Below, one piece after another: positions 42,344 through 51,911 of a DNA stretch of 64,000 bases (position 1 is its first letter; each line of letters starts with the position of its first letter). This DNA comes from JAJYTL01 sp046705265 (GTDB taxonomy: Bacteria; Pseudomonadota; Alphaproteobacteria; Ferrovibrionales; Ferrovibrionaceae). The position numbers and the translations under genes were made by a program. Location of the stretch: positions 27,438 through 91,437 of the forward strand of contig JBJKQL010000062.1 of assembly GCA_046705265.1 (NCBI GenBank), in the 5' to 3' direction. The notes under the pieces are model-generated. The model did no database searches. It worked only from the letters and a program-made list of their open reading frames with translations, and was not told where the DNA came from.

Positions 42344-43363
42344 ATGATCATCGACTGCCACGGTCATTATACGACGGCACCCAAGGCGCTTGAAATCTTC
42401 CGTGAGGCCCAGATTGCGGCGCTCAATGGCGCCCCGGGTCCGGAAGGCGTACCCAAAATCAGCGATGATCAAATCCGCGAAAGCCTCGAGGGCGCGCAGC
42501 TCAAATTGCAGCGTGAGCGTGGTACCGACCTCACGATCTTTTCCCCGCGCGCGGCCGGCATGTCCCATCATATCGGCGATGCCGCGACCAGCCTTGCCTG
42601 GTCGCGCGTCTGCAACGACCTTATCTACCGCGCGGTGAAACTCTATCCGAGAAATTTCGTCGGCGTCTGTCAGCTGCCGCAATCACCGGGCGTTGCTCCG
42701 GCCAACTGTGTCGGAGAGCTTGAGCGCTGCGTCAGTGAGCTTGGATTCATCGGCTGTAATCTCAATCCCGATCCCTCCGGCGGCTATTGGACCGATCCCC
42801 CCTTGACGGACCGCCGGTGGTATCCACTCTATGAGAAGATGGTCGAGCTTGGCGTGCCGGCGATGGTCCACGTCAGCGCCTCCTGCAACCCCAACTTTCA
42901 TTTTACCGGGGCCCATTACCTGAATGGCGACACCACTGCTTTCATGCAGTTCCTGACTTCCGATTTGTTCAAGGACTTCCCGACACTGAAGTTCATTATT
43001 CCACACGGCGGCGGCGCCGTGCCCTATCACTGGGGCCGTTATCGCGGTCTCGCCCAAGACATGAAACGGCCCCCCTTGGACGAGCTGCTGTTGGACAATG
43101 TCTATTTCGACACTTGCGTCTACCACCAGCCCGGAATCGATCTCTTGACGCATGTAATCCCGGTCGAAAACATCCTCTTCGCCTCGGAAATGGTCGGTGC
43201 CGTGCGCGGCATCGACCCCGAGACGGGGTACTATTTTGACGACACCAAGCGCTACATCGACGCTTCGCCAGGGCTCGACGACGAGGCGCGGGTGGCGATC
43301 TTCGCCGGCAACGCACGTCGCGTATTCCCTCTACTTGATCGGAGCCTCGGCAAGACCGCCTAA
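42344..43363 (+). CDS. Amidohydrolase-family protein, LigJ-like
   Basis: 339 residues. Metal-dependent hydrolase/hydratase fold: MIIDCHGHY (first metal site), MVHVSASCN, IIPHGGGAVPYHWGR and the late ILFASE. The segments LNPDPSGGYWTDPPL and RRWYPLYEKM resemble 4-oxalomesaconate hydratase (LigJ) of protocatechuate 4,5-cleavage. The GGAGGAG ribosome-binding site is strong. No dioxygenase lies in the window, so the pathway is inferred. MFS gene follows by 27 bases and may be co-transcribed. Confidence 0.82.
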   Translation: MIIDCHGHYTTAPKALEIFREAQIAALNGAPGPEGVPKISDDQIRESLEGAQLKLQRERGTDLTIFSPRAAGMSHHIGDAATSLAWSRVCNDLIYRAVKLYPRNFVGVCQLPQSPGVAPANCVGELERCVSELGFIGCNLNPDPSGGYWTDPPLTDRRWYPLYEKMVELGVPAMVHVSASCNPNFHFTGAHYLNGDTTAFMQFLTSDLFKDFPTLKFIIPHGGGAVPYHWGRYRGLAQDMKRPPLDELLLDNVYFDTCVYHQPGIDLLTHVIPVENILFASEMVGAVRGIDPETGYYFDDTKRYIDASPGLDDEARVAIFAGNARRVFPLLDRSLGKTA

Positions 43364-43390
43364 CGCCCGACGAAGTGGCAAGGATCTGGG

Positions 43391-44617
43391 ATGACCGAGC
43401 GGTCGAACCTGAGAGGGCGCCTCTACCAAGATCTTGCCGAGATCCCACGCGACGTCTGGGCCTTGGGCTTCGTTAGTATGTTCATGGACGTCTCGTCAGA
43501 GATGGTCCACAGCCTGTTGCCTCTCTTCCTGGTTTCCGTGCTCGGCGTTGATGCGGCTGCGCTCGGCGTCTTGGAAGGCGTTTCTGAAGCGGCAGTGTTG
43601 GTTACGAAGATGGCCTCCGGCACCCTTAGCGATTGGTTGGGCAAACGCAAGATCATCGCCCTCGCGGGTTACGGATTGGCTGCGATTACCAAGCCCGTTT
43701 TCCCTCTCGCGCAATCTTTCGGCGTCGTTTTCGCAGCACGCTTCGTAGATCGCATCGGCAAGGGCGTGCGCGGTGCCCCGCGCGACGCCCTGATCGCGGA
43801 CCTCACTACGGAAGACCTTCGCGGCGCAAGTTACGGCCTGCGGCAAAGCCTCGACACGGTTGGCGCCATCGCCGGACCGCTCATCGCAACGCTTCTCATG
43901 CTGATCTCGGCGGGCGCCTTCCGCTTTGTGTTCTGGATCGCCGTGCTGCCGGGATTCATCTCTGTCGCAGTGCTGGTAATTTTCGTGCGCGAGCCGCGCC
44001 ACACCGCAATGCCTCGAGCAGGCCGACCCGCCTTCCAGTGGCGGGAACTCGGCGGCTTCCCGGCGACGTTTTGGACTATCGTCGTGATCGGGGCGCTGTT
44101 CACCGTGGCTCGTTTCAGCGAGGCGTTCCTCATTCTTCGCGCCGGCAACGTCGGCCTCGCGGTCGATTACGCCCCTCTCATCCTGGTCGCGATGAATCTC
44201 GTCTATACGGCTTCGGCCTATCCCGCGGGACGCCTTTCCGATCGCATCGACCGGCGGCGCATTTTGGCCGTGGGCGCATTCATCCTCATTCTCTCCGACC
44301 TCGTGCTTGCCCACTGGGCCGACCTCACAGGTCTCTTCATCGGCGTCGTGCTTTGGGGTTTACATATGGGCCTCAGTCAGGGGTTGCTTGCGGCACTCGT
44401 CGCCGATGCAGCACCTGCGCACCAGCGTGGTGCGGCCTTCGGTCTGTTCAATCTGGTGAGTGGCGTTGCACTTCTCGCGGCCAGCCTTCTTGCCGGCGAG
44501 TTGTGGCAGATCGTCGGACCGGCCGCGACATTCTATGGCGGAGCCCTGTTCGCCGCCCTCGCCTTCGCCGGGCTCATTTGGCAAATTCGGAGATCGGCAG
44601 CGGTAAGCGGCTGTTAA
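43391..44617 (+). CDS. MFS transporter
   Basis: 408 residues with about twelve hydrophobic segments. MFS loop signature (SDWLGKRKIIALAGYG) after TM2 and a second copy after TM8 (GRLSDRIDRRRIL). GKGVRGAPRDALIADLT is a family-characteristic stretch of YfcJ-like and fosmidomycin-type transporters. Substrate unknown. Co-directional with the LigJ-like gene, so an acid from the same pathway is possible. Confidence 0.85.
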   Translation: MTERSNLRGRLYQDLAEIPRDVWALGFVSMFMDVSSEMVHSLLPLFLVSVLGVDAAALGVLEGVSEAAVLVTKMASGTLSDWLGKRKIIALAGYGLAAITKPVFPLAQSFGVVFAARFVDRIGKGVRGAPRDALIADLTTEDLRGASYGLRQSLDTVGAIAGPLIATLLMLISAGAFRFVFWIAVLPGFISVAVLVIFVREPRHTAMPRAGRPAFQWRELGGFPATFWTIVVIGALFTVARFSEAFLILRAGNVGLAVDYAPLILVAMNLVYTASAYPAGRLSDRIDRRRILAVGAFILILSDLVLAHWADLTGLFIGVVLWGLHMGLSQGLLAALVADAAPAHQRGAAFGLFNLVSGVALLAASLLAGELWQIVGPAATFYGGALFAALAFAGLIWQIRRSAAVSGC

Positions 44618-44739
44618 AGCACCGGCCCACGCCGAGCGGCGGCACCGATGGAACGGCGCTGGTGCCGCTTCGTTCGCCCTGTTTCCGGCTTCGGTACTCC
44701 TGATATCCTTCTCCTGCCTCCTACTCAGACCGGCAAATA

Positions 44740-45789
44740 ATGATGAATCCAACCGGCATCCTGCTCGCGCTTTTGTCGGCCGCGCTATTTGGCGCCAGCA
44801 CGCCGGTCGCCAAGCTTCTCCTCGGCGTCACCGATCCTTGGGTGCTCGCTGGACTGCTTTATCTTGGCTCGGGAATCAGCCTCGGCGCCATGATTGGCGC
44901 CAAACACCTCACAAGCGCCGCCCCTGCGGAAGCGCGGCTCACGGTGAAGGACCTGCCCTGGCTTAGCGGAAGCGTGCTCGCCGGCGGCATCATCGCCCCA
45001 GTTCTCCTTATGTTCGGCCTAGCGCGAACGGAAGCTTCCACCGCCGCGCTTCTTCTCAATCTCGAATCCTTCGCCACGCTCGGCATCGCCTGGATGATAT
45101 TTCGTGAGCATGTGAGCTTGCGTATCCTGTTGGGTGCGGCGGCGATCCTTGCCGGTGCCGCGCTTCTGTCGTGGCATGGCGGCCCGGAAAAACTTGGCTT
45201 CGGCGCGCTCGCCATCGCCGCCGCCTGTCTATGCTGGGGCATCGACAACAACCTGACTCGAAGGCTTAGCGCTGCCGATCCAATGCAGATTGCGGCGATC
45301 AAGGGACTTGTCGCTGGCATCATTAACCTCGCTCTCGCACTCGGTTATGGTGCCCATCTCCCTACACCTCTAATCCTAGTTGGTGCCGGCGCTGTGGGCT
45401 CGCTCGGCTATGGCGCGAGCCTCGTCTTATTCATTCTCGCCTTGCGTCATCTCGGCACCGGCCGGACCAGCGCTTATTTCGCGACTGCTCCTTTCATCGG
45501 CGCTACGCTCGGAGTCATCCTGCTCGGCGACTCCTTGACGTTAAAGCTCGGTGCAGCAGGACTCTTGATGGGTGGTGGTGTTGCACTTCATGTCGGAGAA
45601 AACCACGAGCACACCCATCTTCACGAGGCGACAGAGCACCAGCACGCGCATCGACACGATCAACACCACCATCATCAGCACGAACTAGACGATCCATCGG
45701 GCGAACCCCACAGCCATCGCCATCAGCATGCGACCATGGTGCACGCGCATCCGCATTATCCCGATGTGCATCATCGCCACACGCATTAA
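44740..45789 (+). CDS. EamA-family transporter with His-rich C-terminal tail
   Basis: 349 residues: ten membrane segments in two EamA (DMT) repeats over about residues 1-285, then a tail of about 60 residues dominated by His (about 27 His in HEHTHLHEATEHQHAHRHD and following). Such tails bind Ni, Zn, Co or Cu, so a metal-related role is plausible. EamA members usually export metabolites. Start is ATG 44740 or 44743. Confidence 0.85.
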   Translation: MMNPTGILLALLSAALFGASTPVAKLLLGVTDPWVLAGLLYLGSGISLGAMIGAKHLTSAAPAEARLTVKDLPWLSGSVLAGGIIAPVLLMFGLARTEASTAALLLNLESFATLGIAWMIFREHVSLRILLGAAAILAGAALLSWHGGPEKLGFGALAIAAACLCWGIDNNLTRRLSAADPMQIAAIKGLVAGIINLALALGYGAHLPTPLILVGAGAVGSLGYGASLVLFILALRHLGTGRTSAYFATAPFIGATLGVILLGDSLTLKLGAAGLLMGGGVALHVGENHEHTHLHEATEHQHAHRHDQHHHHQHELDDPSGEPHSHRHQHATMVHAHPHYPDVHHRHTH

Positions 45790-45818
45790 GGTGAGGCTTG
45801 GGCCAGCGTCATCCCTCC

Positions 45819-47279
45819 TCACTCGTCATCCCGCGCGGAGGAAAGAGGCAAGGCAACGGCCTCGAGCGGCTGACGCTCAGCCGCGACGCCAAGCCAGAGC
45901 GTGAAACCGGCAGCAATCAGCATCAGTACCGCGCCAAGCCCGTAGCCCAGGAAGATCTCACCCCGATTACCATTCGTGATCAACACGCCGAAGAGCGCCG
46001 GCGCGGCAACGCCGCCTATGCCCGTGCCAAGGGCATAAAAGATGGCGATGGCGGTCGCCCGCATCTCGAGCGGGAAATATTCGCCGACCGTGAGATAGGC
46101 TGAACTCGCCGCGGCTGAGGCAAAAAAGAAGATCACCGTCCATGCTGCGGTCTGATTCACCGCACCGAGCGCACCGGCGCGAAACAACCAGCCAGTCACG
46201 ATCATCAACATACCGGAAAGGGCATAGGTGCCAGCGATCATCGGCCGGCGCCCCCAGGTATCGAACAAACGGCCGATGAGCAGCGGACCGAGAAAATTTC
46301 CCGCCGCGAAAGGTAAGAGAAACCAGCCGACGCTCGCCGCGGCAACATGGTAGAACTTGGTCAGGATCAACGCGTAAGTGAAGAAAATCGCGTTGTAGCA
46401 AAAGGCTTGAGCCGACATCAGCACGAAGCCGAGCACGGTGCGGCGAAAATAGCTCCGAAAGAGCGTACGGATGGTCAGGACAAACCAGCCGCCGCCGTGC
46501 GTGACCAGGCGAAGCGGTGCGCCCGAGGGCGAGGGCAGAGCGCCGACCTCGGCCGCCACCCGTGCCTCGATCTCGCCAACGATTCGCGCGGCATCCTGAG
46601 AACGCCCATGCGTCATCAGCCAGCGCGGACTTTCGGGTAGGAAACGCCGTAGCGCGAGAATGATCGCCGCCAGCCCGCCGCCGATAACGAAAGCGACGCG
46701 CCAGCCGAGCGCCGATGGAACGAGCCTTGGATCGAGCGCCACGAGTGCGCCCGCGGCGCCAAGCGCCGCTCCCACCCAGAAGCTGCCGTTGATTACGAGG
46801 TCGGTGTAGCCACGGTAGCGCGCCGGGATCAGCTCCTGGATTGCAGAATTGACCGCGGCGTATTCACCGCCGATTCCGGTCCCCGTGGCAAAGCGGAACA
46901 GAGCGAAAGACCGAAAGTCCCACGAAAGGCCCGTGAGCACCGTCGCCACCAGATAGACCAGGAGCGTAATAGAAAAAAGTCGCTTGCGGCCGAGCCGATC
47001 GGCAAGCCAGCCGAAAAAGAGTGCCCCAAGAACCGCGCCGACGAGATAGAAACTCGCCGCAACGCCAATCGCTGCGGCATTGAGATGGAGCTCCGGGCTG
47101 TTCGCGATGGCGCCCGAGAGCGAGCCGACAAGCGTGACTTCGAGCCCATCGAGAATCCAGGTAATACCAAGCGCCGTGACGACCAACCAATGGAAACGGC
47201 TCCAAGGAAGCCGGTCAAGGCGGGCCGGAACGTCGGTCTCGAAGATCGGTCGCGCCTGGCTTTCCGGCGAAGCTTGCAT
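45819..47279 (-). CDS. MFS transporter, aromatic-acid/sugar-porter type
   Basis: 486 residues, twelve predicted membrane segments. Motifs: ITWILDGLEVTLVG in TM1, the signature GWLADRLGRKRLF after TM2, FATGTGIGGEYAAVNSAIQE in TM4, FLPESPRWL after TM6, and FDTWGRRPMI after TM8. This resembles aromatic-acid and sialate-type permeases. Convergent with the EamA gene. Substrate not assignable. Confidence 0.87.
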   Translation of the reverse strand: MQASPESQARPIFETDVPARLDRLPWSRFHWLVVTALGITWILDGLEVTLVGSLSGAIANSPELHLNAAAIGVAASFYLVGAVLGALFFGWLADRLGRKRLFSITLLVYLVATVLTGLSWDFRSFALFRFATGTGIGGEYAAVNSAIQELIPARYRGYTDLVINGSFWVGAALGAAGALVALDPRLVPSALGWRVAFVIGGGLAAIILALRRFLPESPRWLMTHGRSQDAARIVGEIEARVAAEVGALPSPSGAPLRLVTHGGGWFVLTIRTLFRSYFRRTVLGFVLMSAQAFCYNAIFFTYALILTKFYHVAAASVGWFLLPFAAGNFLGPLLIGRLFDTWGRRPMIAGTYALSGMLMIVTGWLFRAGALGAVNQTAAWTVIFFFASAAASSAYLTVGEYFPLEMRATAIAIFYALGTGIGGVAAPALFGVLITNGNRGEIFLGYGLGAVLMLIAAGFTLWLGVAAERQPLEAVALPLSSARDDE

Positions 47280-47311
47280 ATCTTGCTGCCCGCTCCCGCT
47301 CGTCCGACTTG

Positions 47312-48940
47312 CTATGACCCTCGTGCCCCCTTGAAGCCGGCGGCAAAGCGGCCAAGCGTCTCTGAGGTGGCGCCGCGCGGCAGCATGGCTTCGATCAATT
47401 GGAATCGGCCGCGCCGATTTACCGCCCGCTCAAGCGCCGCCTTGAGTTGGCTTCGCGTCGTGACCCGTTGCCCTTCGCCGCCGAGTGTATCGGCAATATG
47501 GGCAAAATTCCAATCATCGAGGTCGTTGAATTTCGATTCAGGCTGAAAGGCGCGCAACATCTCCCAGCCACGGTTGTTGAACACGATCACGATCGGATCC
47601 CAATCGTAGCGCCGACAATTGCCGAGTTCGAAACCTGTCATCTGAAAGGCACCGTCACCGACCAGGACGAGCGGCCGTGCGCCGGTCGCGACGGCGGCAC
47701 CGAAACCAGCCGGCACGCCATAGCCCATGCCGGCGTAGTAACCGGGCGCGACCAGCGCCGTATTGGCAATTTCCATTGCGGCGAAAAGACAATCGCCGAC
47801 GTCGGAGGCGATCGGCATGGCGCCATGCGCGGCGAAAAGATCGTTGACCGCAACCGCGATGTCGGAGGATGTAAGCGGGGTATCATTATCCGCCAGCATA
47901 CGGCGAGAGGTAACGTTAGGATCTACCGGCGCGTTATTACGCTCAGCGACAGGGGCCGCCGCGAGCAGCGCGTCGAGAAGGTCATCCAGCGGCTGGCCAG
48001 GAAAGACGTGGTACCCGATCCGAACCTCGCGATTGAAAGCGTGAATAGTCCGGCGCATGTCGAGCTTGCGGGCGGAAACGGCAAAATTGGTATCGGAGAG
48101 GATGACGCCAAGCAGAAACGGCGCATCTGATTCTTCCACCAGCCGGGCGATCTCGGGTGATCCGGCGGGGCCCATATACGTGCCGCGCACGAGGTCTGGA
48201 TCTCCGGCCAGCAGCCCACGGCCCATAAAGGTGGTCACGACGGGAAGGCCCAGCCGACGTGCCAGATGCGCGACCTTGGCCTCAACCCGATAGCGCCGGA
48301 TTTCCGCATCGACCAGGATGACAGGTCGTTTCGCCGCGGCCAGATGGGCAAGTATCTCCGCCGCACATTCCTGCACCGCGGCGAATTCGACCGGGATGGG
48401 CCGCAACGGCTCGACGGGAGCGGCTTCGGCCGCGACTAGATCGCGCGGCAGCTCGATATAGACGGGGAGCGAATAGGCGCGGGCGGCACGCAGAGTTTCG
48501 GCGATCCGAAGCGGCGCGGTTCTCGGATCATCGAGCACCGCTTGCGCACAGGTTATTTCAGCAAGGATGCGGGACTGGCTTTCCAAGGTCCGCGCCATAT
48601 GATGAAGCTTCCAGCCAGCGGCACGTTCGCGAACCCCCGGCGCACCCGAGATCACTACCACCGGAACCCGTTCCGCATAGGCGCCAGCCACCGCATTGAC
48701 AAGATTGAAGGCGCCAGCGCCCCAGGTGACCACCGCGACCGAGATGCCGGCGTGAAAGCGCGACGCGGCATCGGCCGCGAATCCGACCGCGGGTTCGTGG
48801 CTCAAGGTATAGAACGGAATCCGACCGTATTCTTCGACGGTTTTAAAAAAAGGCAGCACGAAATCGCCGGGAATGCCGAAAATCTCGCGTGCCCCGTGGG
48901 CTGCGAGGGCATCGAGTAAGACATGACCCAGAGCCGGCAT
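47312..48940 (-). CDS. Thiamine-diphosphate decarboxylase, phenylpyruvate/indolepyruvate type
   Basis: 542 residues. The catalytic Glu is in TLSHEPAVGFAADAASRF (about 48). The middle domain is VILVDAEIRRYRVE. The ThDP/Mg motif is VGDGAFQMTGFELGN followed by NNRGWE. The sequence resembles Azospirillum PpdC/IpdC, which makes aldehydes from aromatic 2-keto acids and underlies indole-acetic-acid synthesis. Substrate range cannot be fixed from sequence. Divergent from ilvA. Confidence 0.85.
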   Translation of the reverse strand: MPALGHVLLDALAAHGAREIFGIPGDFVLPFFKTVEEYGRIPFYTLSHEPAVGFAADAASRFHAGISVAVVTWGAGAFNLVNAVAGAYAERVPVVVISGAPGVRERAAGWKLHHMARTLESQSRILAEITCAQAVLDDPRTAPLRIAETLRAARAYSLPVYIELPRDLVAAEAAPVEPLRPIPVEFAAVQECAAEILAHLAAAKRPVILVDAEIRRYRVEAKVAHLARRLGLPVVTTFMGRGLLAGDPDLVRGTYMGPAGSPEIARLVEESDAPFLLGVILSDTNFAVSARKLDMRRTIHAFNREVRIGYHVFPGQPLDDLLDALLAAAPVAERNNAPVDPNVTSRRMLADNDTPLTSSDIAVAVNDLFAAHGAMPIASDVGDCLFAAMEIANTALVAPGYYAGMGYGVPAGFGAAVATGARPLVLVGDGAFQMTGFELGNCRRYDWDPIVIVFNNRGWEMLRAFQPESKFNDLDDWNFAHIADTLGGEGQRVTTRSQLKAALERAVNRRGRFQLIEAMLPRGATSETLGRFAAGFKGARGS

Positions 48941-49102
48941 CGGCGCTCCTTTCTGCCCACAATGACGAGAATAGCATCATTCTATCGACCCGTCCGAGCC
49001 GACAGGGACACGATATAACGGCTTGAACCCGTGCAAGCCGACTTTCGCTACCACCAAAGGCCAGCTATTGTGATTTCCCATCAATGCCAGTGGGCCCCAC
49101 CC

Positions 49103-50320
49103 ATGCCGACCCTTGATGATATCCGCGCCGCAGCGCACGCAATCCAGGGCCAAGTCGTGCGAACCCCCATGGTTCACGCCTCCCGGCTCGCGGCCCGCGT
49201 CGGCGCCGAAATCGCCTTGAAGCTCGAAAACCGCCAGCACACCGGTTCTTTCAAGGATCGCGGCGCACTGAACAGGCTCCTTTTGCTCTCGAACGCCGAA
49301 CGTCAGCGTGGCGTAATCGCGGTTTCCGCAGGAAACCATGCTCAAGGCGTCGCCTATCACGCGGGCCGCCTTGGCATCACCGCGATCATCGTGATGCCGA
49401 AGCCGACGCCCTTCGTCAAGATCGAAGCGACCGAGGCGCTCGGCGCCAAAGTCGTGCTTGAAGGTGAAGATTTAAGCCAAGCCGCCGATCACGCCGCACG
49501 GCTGATTGCCGAGCGGCATCTGACCCTTATCCACCCCTATGACGACGCCGCGGTCATCGCCGGCCAGGGCACGATTGGGCTTGAGATGCTGGAGGAGAGC
49601 GATTTTGATTGCCTGATCGTACCGATCGGCGGCGGCGGGTTGATCGCGGGCATCGCAACCGCGGTCAAGGCACTTAAACCCGACATCGAGATCTATGGTG
49701 TCGAGGCGGCGCTCTATCCTTCCATGGTGGATGCGATCTCAGGCCGTGCTTCCCGCGCTGCTGGCAATTCCCTCGCGGAGGGCATCGCCGTGAAACAGCC
49801 GGGTCGGCTTACCCAGCCGATCGTCGAAGCGCTGGTGAAAGAAATCCTTCTCGTATCGGAAGGCGCGATCGAGCGGGCGGTGCAAATTCTGGTCGAAAGC
49901 GAGAAGATCGTGGCCGAGGGTGCCGCCGCCGCCGCCGTCGCGGCGCTGGTTGAAAACGCGGAACGCTTCCGCGGCCGCAAGGTGGCGCTTGTCGTTACCG
50001 GCGGCAATATCGATTCACGCGTCCTCGCCTCGATCTTGATGCGCGGCCTCGCGCGGGATGGCCGGCTTGCCAGGCTTCGAATCAAAATCAGGGACATGCC
50101 GGGAACTCTGGGACGGGTCGCCGAAGTCATCGGTGCGAGCGGTGCCAATATCATCGAGGTGTATCACCAGCGCATGCACTATGAGGTACCGGTCACCATG
50201 GCCGATCTCGACGTGATGGTGGAAACCCGGAACCGCCAACATGTGGTGGAGCTCTTTCGCGCCCTCGAGGCCGCAGGCTATACGACGCAGTTGCTTTCGG
50301 AAAGTTCCTCTGCCGGCTGA
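49103..50320 (+). CDS. ilvA: Threonine ammonia-lyase with C-terminal ACT domain
   Basis: 405 residues. PLP fold with the Lys in HTGSFKDRGALNRL (about 50) and the SAGNHAQG loop. IVPIGGGGLIAG anchors the PLP phosphate. The C-terminal ACT domain (RIKIRDMPGTLGRVAEVIG to AAGYTTQ, about 330-400) should bind an allosteric amino acid. It feeds 2-oxobutanoate to isoleucine synthesis. ATG 49103 starts MPTLDDIRAAA. An ACT of the short kind also occurs in catabolic TdcB-like enzymes. Confidence 0.92.
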   Translation: MPTLDDIRAAAHAIQGQVVRTPMVHASRLAARVGAEIALKLENRQHTGSFKDRGALNRLLLLSNAERQRGVIAVSAGNHAQGVAYHAGRLGITAIIVMPKPTPFVKIEATEALGAKVVLEGEDLSQAADHAARLIAERHLTLIHPYDDAAVIAGQGTIGLEMLEESDFDCLIVPIGGGGLIAGIATAVKALKPDIEIYGVEAALYPSMVDAISGRASRAAGNSLAEGIAVKQPGRLTQPIVEALVKEILLVSEGAIERAVQILVESEKIVAEGAAAAAVAALVENAERFRGRKVALVVTGGNIDSRVLASILMRGLARDGRLARLRIKIRDMPGTLGRVAEVIGASGANIIEVYHQRMHYEVPVTMADLDVMVETRNRQHVVELFRALEAAGYTTQLLSESSSAG

Positions 50321-50516
50321 AAGCGGCGGCGAAACCGGTCGGGCCGGCGGCCAATGAGTGCACGGGGCCCACAGTAACAACCCCTCACGAGCCGCCGCCG
50401 GGCGCGAAAGCCGTTTGCCTTCTCTGCCCGCGAGATCCCGGTGCCAGACGTCCTAGTCGGGATCATACCCTCCCTCCATCGGGAAGGTTCGCGGTGAAAG
50501 GAGAAGGGTCGCGGTC

Positions 50517-51062
50517 TTACGTCGTCTTATCATCTCTCGGTGCAACGGAAACGCTGTTACTGAACACCGTGCCGTTCGGCACATGGATGACGGCGCCGCC
50601 CTCGGCCTTGACAACGGTATAACGGAAATTGATCGCGATAACCTTGCCGCTGTTCCCGGCGACCGTAATCACGTCGCCGTGACGGTAGGGCTGATAGATG
50701 AGGATCAAGACGCCGGCGATGAGGTTGGAAAGCGCATCTCGCAGTGCGAAGCCGACAGCAAAACCCGAAAGACCCAGGCCGGCGATCAGCGCCGAGACGT
50801 CGATTCCCATCGTGCCGAGGCCGGTGATGACGCCGATGACCACTACCGTATAACGGACGGCTTCGCCCGTCAGATCGACGAGCGGCCGCTTTTCCTCGTC
50901 GACGCGAACCGAGAGGCGATAAAGCAGCCTGCGACTCGCGGCCGCGGCGATAAAGAACACAATGATGATCCCAAGGCCAGCGAAGATACCCGGCAGCGCT
51001 CGGCAAATCGTTTCGATCAGCTGCGTCGGAATTCGGCTCAAATTGTCAATCCGTAGGTTCAT
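50517..51062 (-). CDS. Small MscS-family mechanosensitive channel
   Basis: About 181 residues from ATG 51062 (GTG 51080 is an alternative). Three membrane segments; the pore helix TM3 is at FAVGFALRDALSNLIAGVLIL, followed by the beta domain QPYRHGDVITVAG and IHVPNGTVFSNSV. It ends at the beta domain, so the C-terminal alpha/beta cage of E. coli MscS is missing. Opens on membrane tension. Confidence 0.9.
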   Translation of the reverse strand: MNLRIDNLSRIPTQLIETICRALPGIFAGLGIIIVFFIAAAASRRLLYRLSVRVDEEKRPLVDLTGEAVRYTVVVIGVITGLGTMGIDVSALIAGLGLSGFAVGFALRDALSNLIAGVLILIYQPYRHGDVITVAGNSGKVIAINFRYTVVKAEGGAVIHVPNGTVFSNSVSVAPRDDKTT

Positions 51063-51455
51063 GGCATGAGGCGGGGTCACGGAGCGACGATGATCTAACG
51101 GCGGAAGACCGCCGATGGCATGGGAGCAAGAAATCTTGCCCTGATCAACATCAGCGTCATCGTTGTGCGGTTGTCGAAAGCATCCAAGGTCGTTCAGCTC
51201 GGATCGGGGACGGTGGCATCAGAGACCGGAATGCCGCACAAATCTGGTCAACGATTGAAGTAGGGGTTGGTAGGCCAAAAGGGCAGCATGGACGGAATTT
51301 TTCCGCCCGTCGGCGGCTTAGCCGGCGGCCCAAATCGGATTGTTAGCTCTCTCGGCCAGTTGCTGCTAATCAATTGAAATTGCTAGTACATTCTTGACTA
51401 TCGATAAAGCTCGCGCGACCATTTTATTGTCACGTTGCGATTGAGAGCGTTGCCC
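51063..51455. other. Intergenic region between mscS and usg
   Basis: 393 bases with no credible gene. The mscS promoter (minus) and the usg promoter (plus) should be here. A TTGACT at about 51393 could be a -35 for usg; no convincing -10 was found. Confidence 0.4.
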
Positions 51456-51719
51456 ATGCCGATGTTGGAAAAGCAACTCAGAGGCTACCGGCTGACCACG
51501 GCTGAAATCACTTACCACCTTCCCGACGCACCGTCGATCCTGCAGAACTTCATTTGGCAGGAACTGGACATCGCGCCAAAATTCCCCAGGCTCAAAGCAT
51601 TCCTCGACTTTTGGCAGGCTAATCTGGATGGACGACTGCATTCCGTCCGCGTTACGGCTGCCAAGGTCGTCATGCCGGCAAGGTACCGCTCTATTGTGCA
51701 GAGCTTCTTCGTTCATTAG
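51456..51719 (+). CDS. usg: Usg family protein
   Basis: 87 residues. EKQLRGYRLTTAEITYHLPD and QNFIWQELDIAPKFPRL, then LHSVRV, match the Usg family named for the tryptophan-locus gene of Pseudomonas and common in alphaproteobacteria. Function is unknown. ATG 51456 chosen; 51462 is equally possible. Followed by a strong hairpin. Confidence 0.9.
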   Translation: MPMLEKQLRGYRLTTAEITYHLPDAPSILQNFIWQELDIAPKFPRLKAFLDFWQANLDGRLHSVRVTAAKVVMPARYRSIVQSFFVH

Positions 51720-51738
51720 GGAGCGACCCGTCGCTCCC
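51719..51738 (+). terminator. Hairpin directly after usg
   Basis: GGGAGCGA and TCGCTCCC pair perfectly around CCCG, beginning at the last base of the stop codon. No U-run follows, so it may work in mRNA 3'-end protection or as a rho-assisted terminator. Confidence 0.5.
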
Positions 51739-51911
51739 TCGATTAGCCGGGGATCACATCCTTCCCCTTGTGGCCCCACGATAACCACCGAGCGGGGTTC
51801 CAGGCCGGCCGCCAAGTGTGGCCGAACGGCCTCCACGCCATGCTATAGTGGACTATGGTTGAGTAGACACCGCAAACTGTGATTCCGGAGGCTTACTTCG
51901 AAGGGCGAAAG

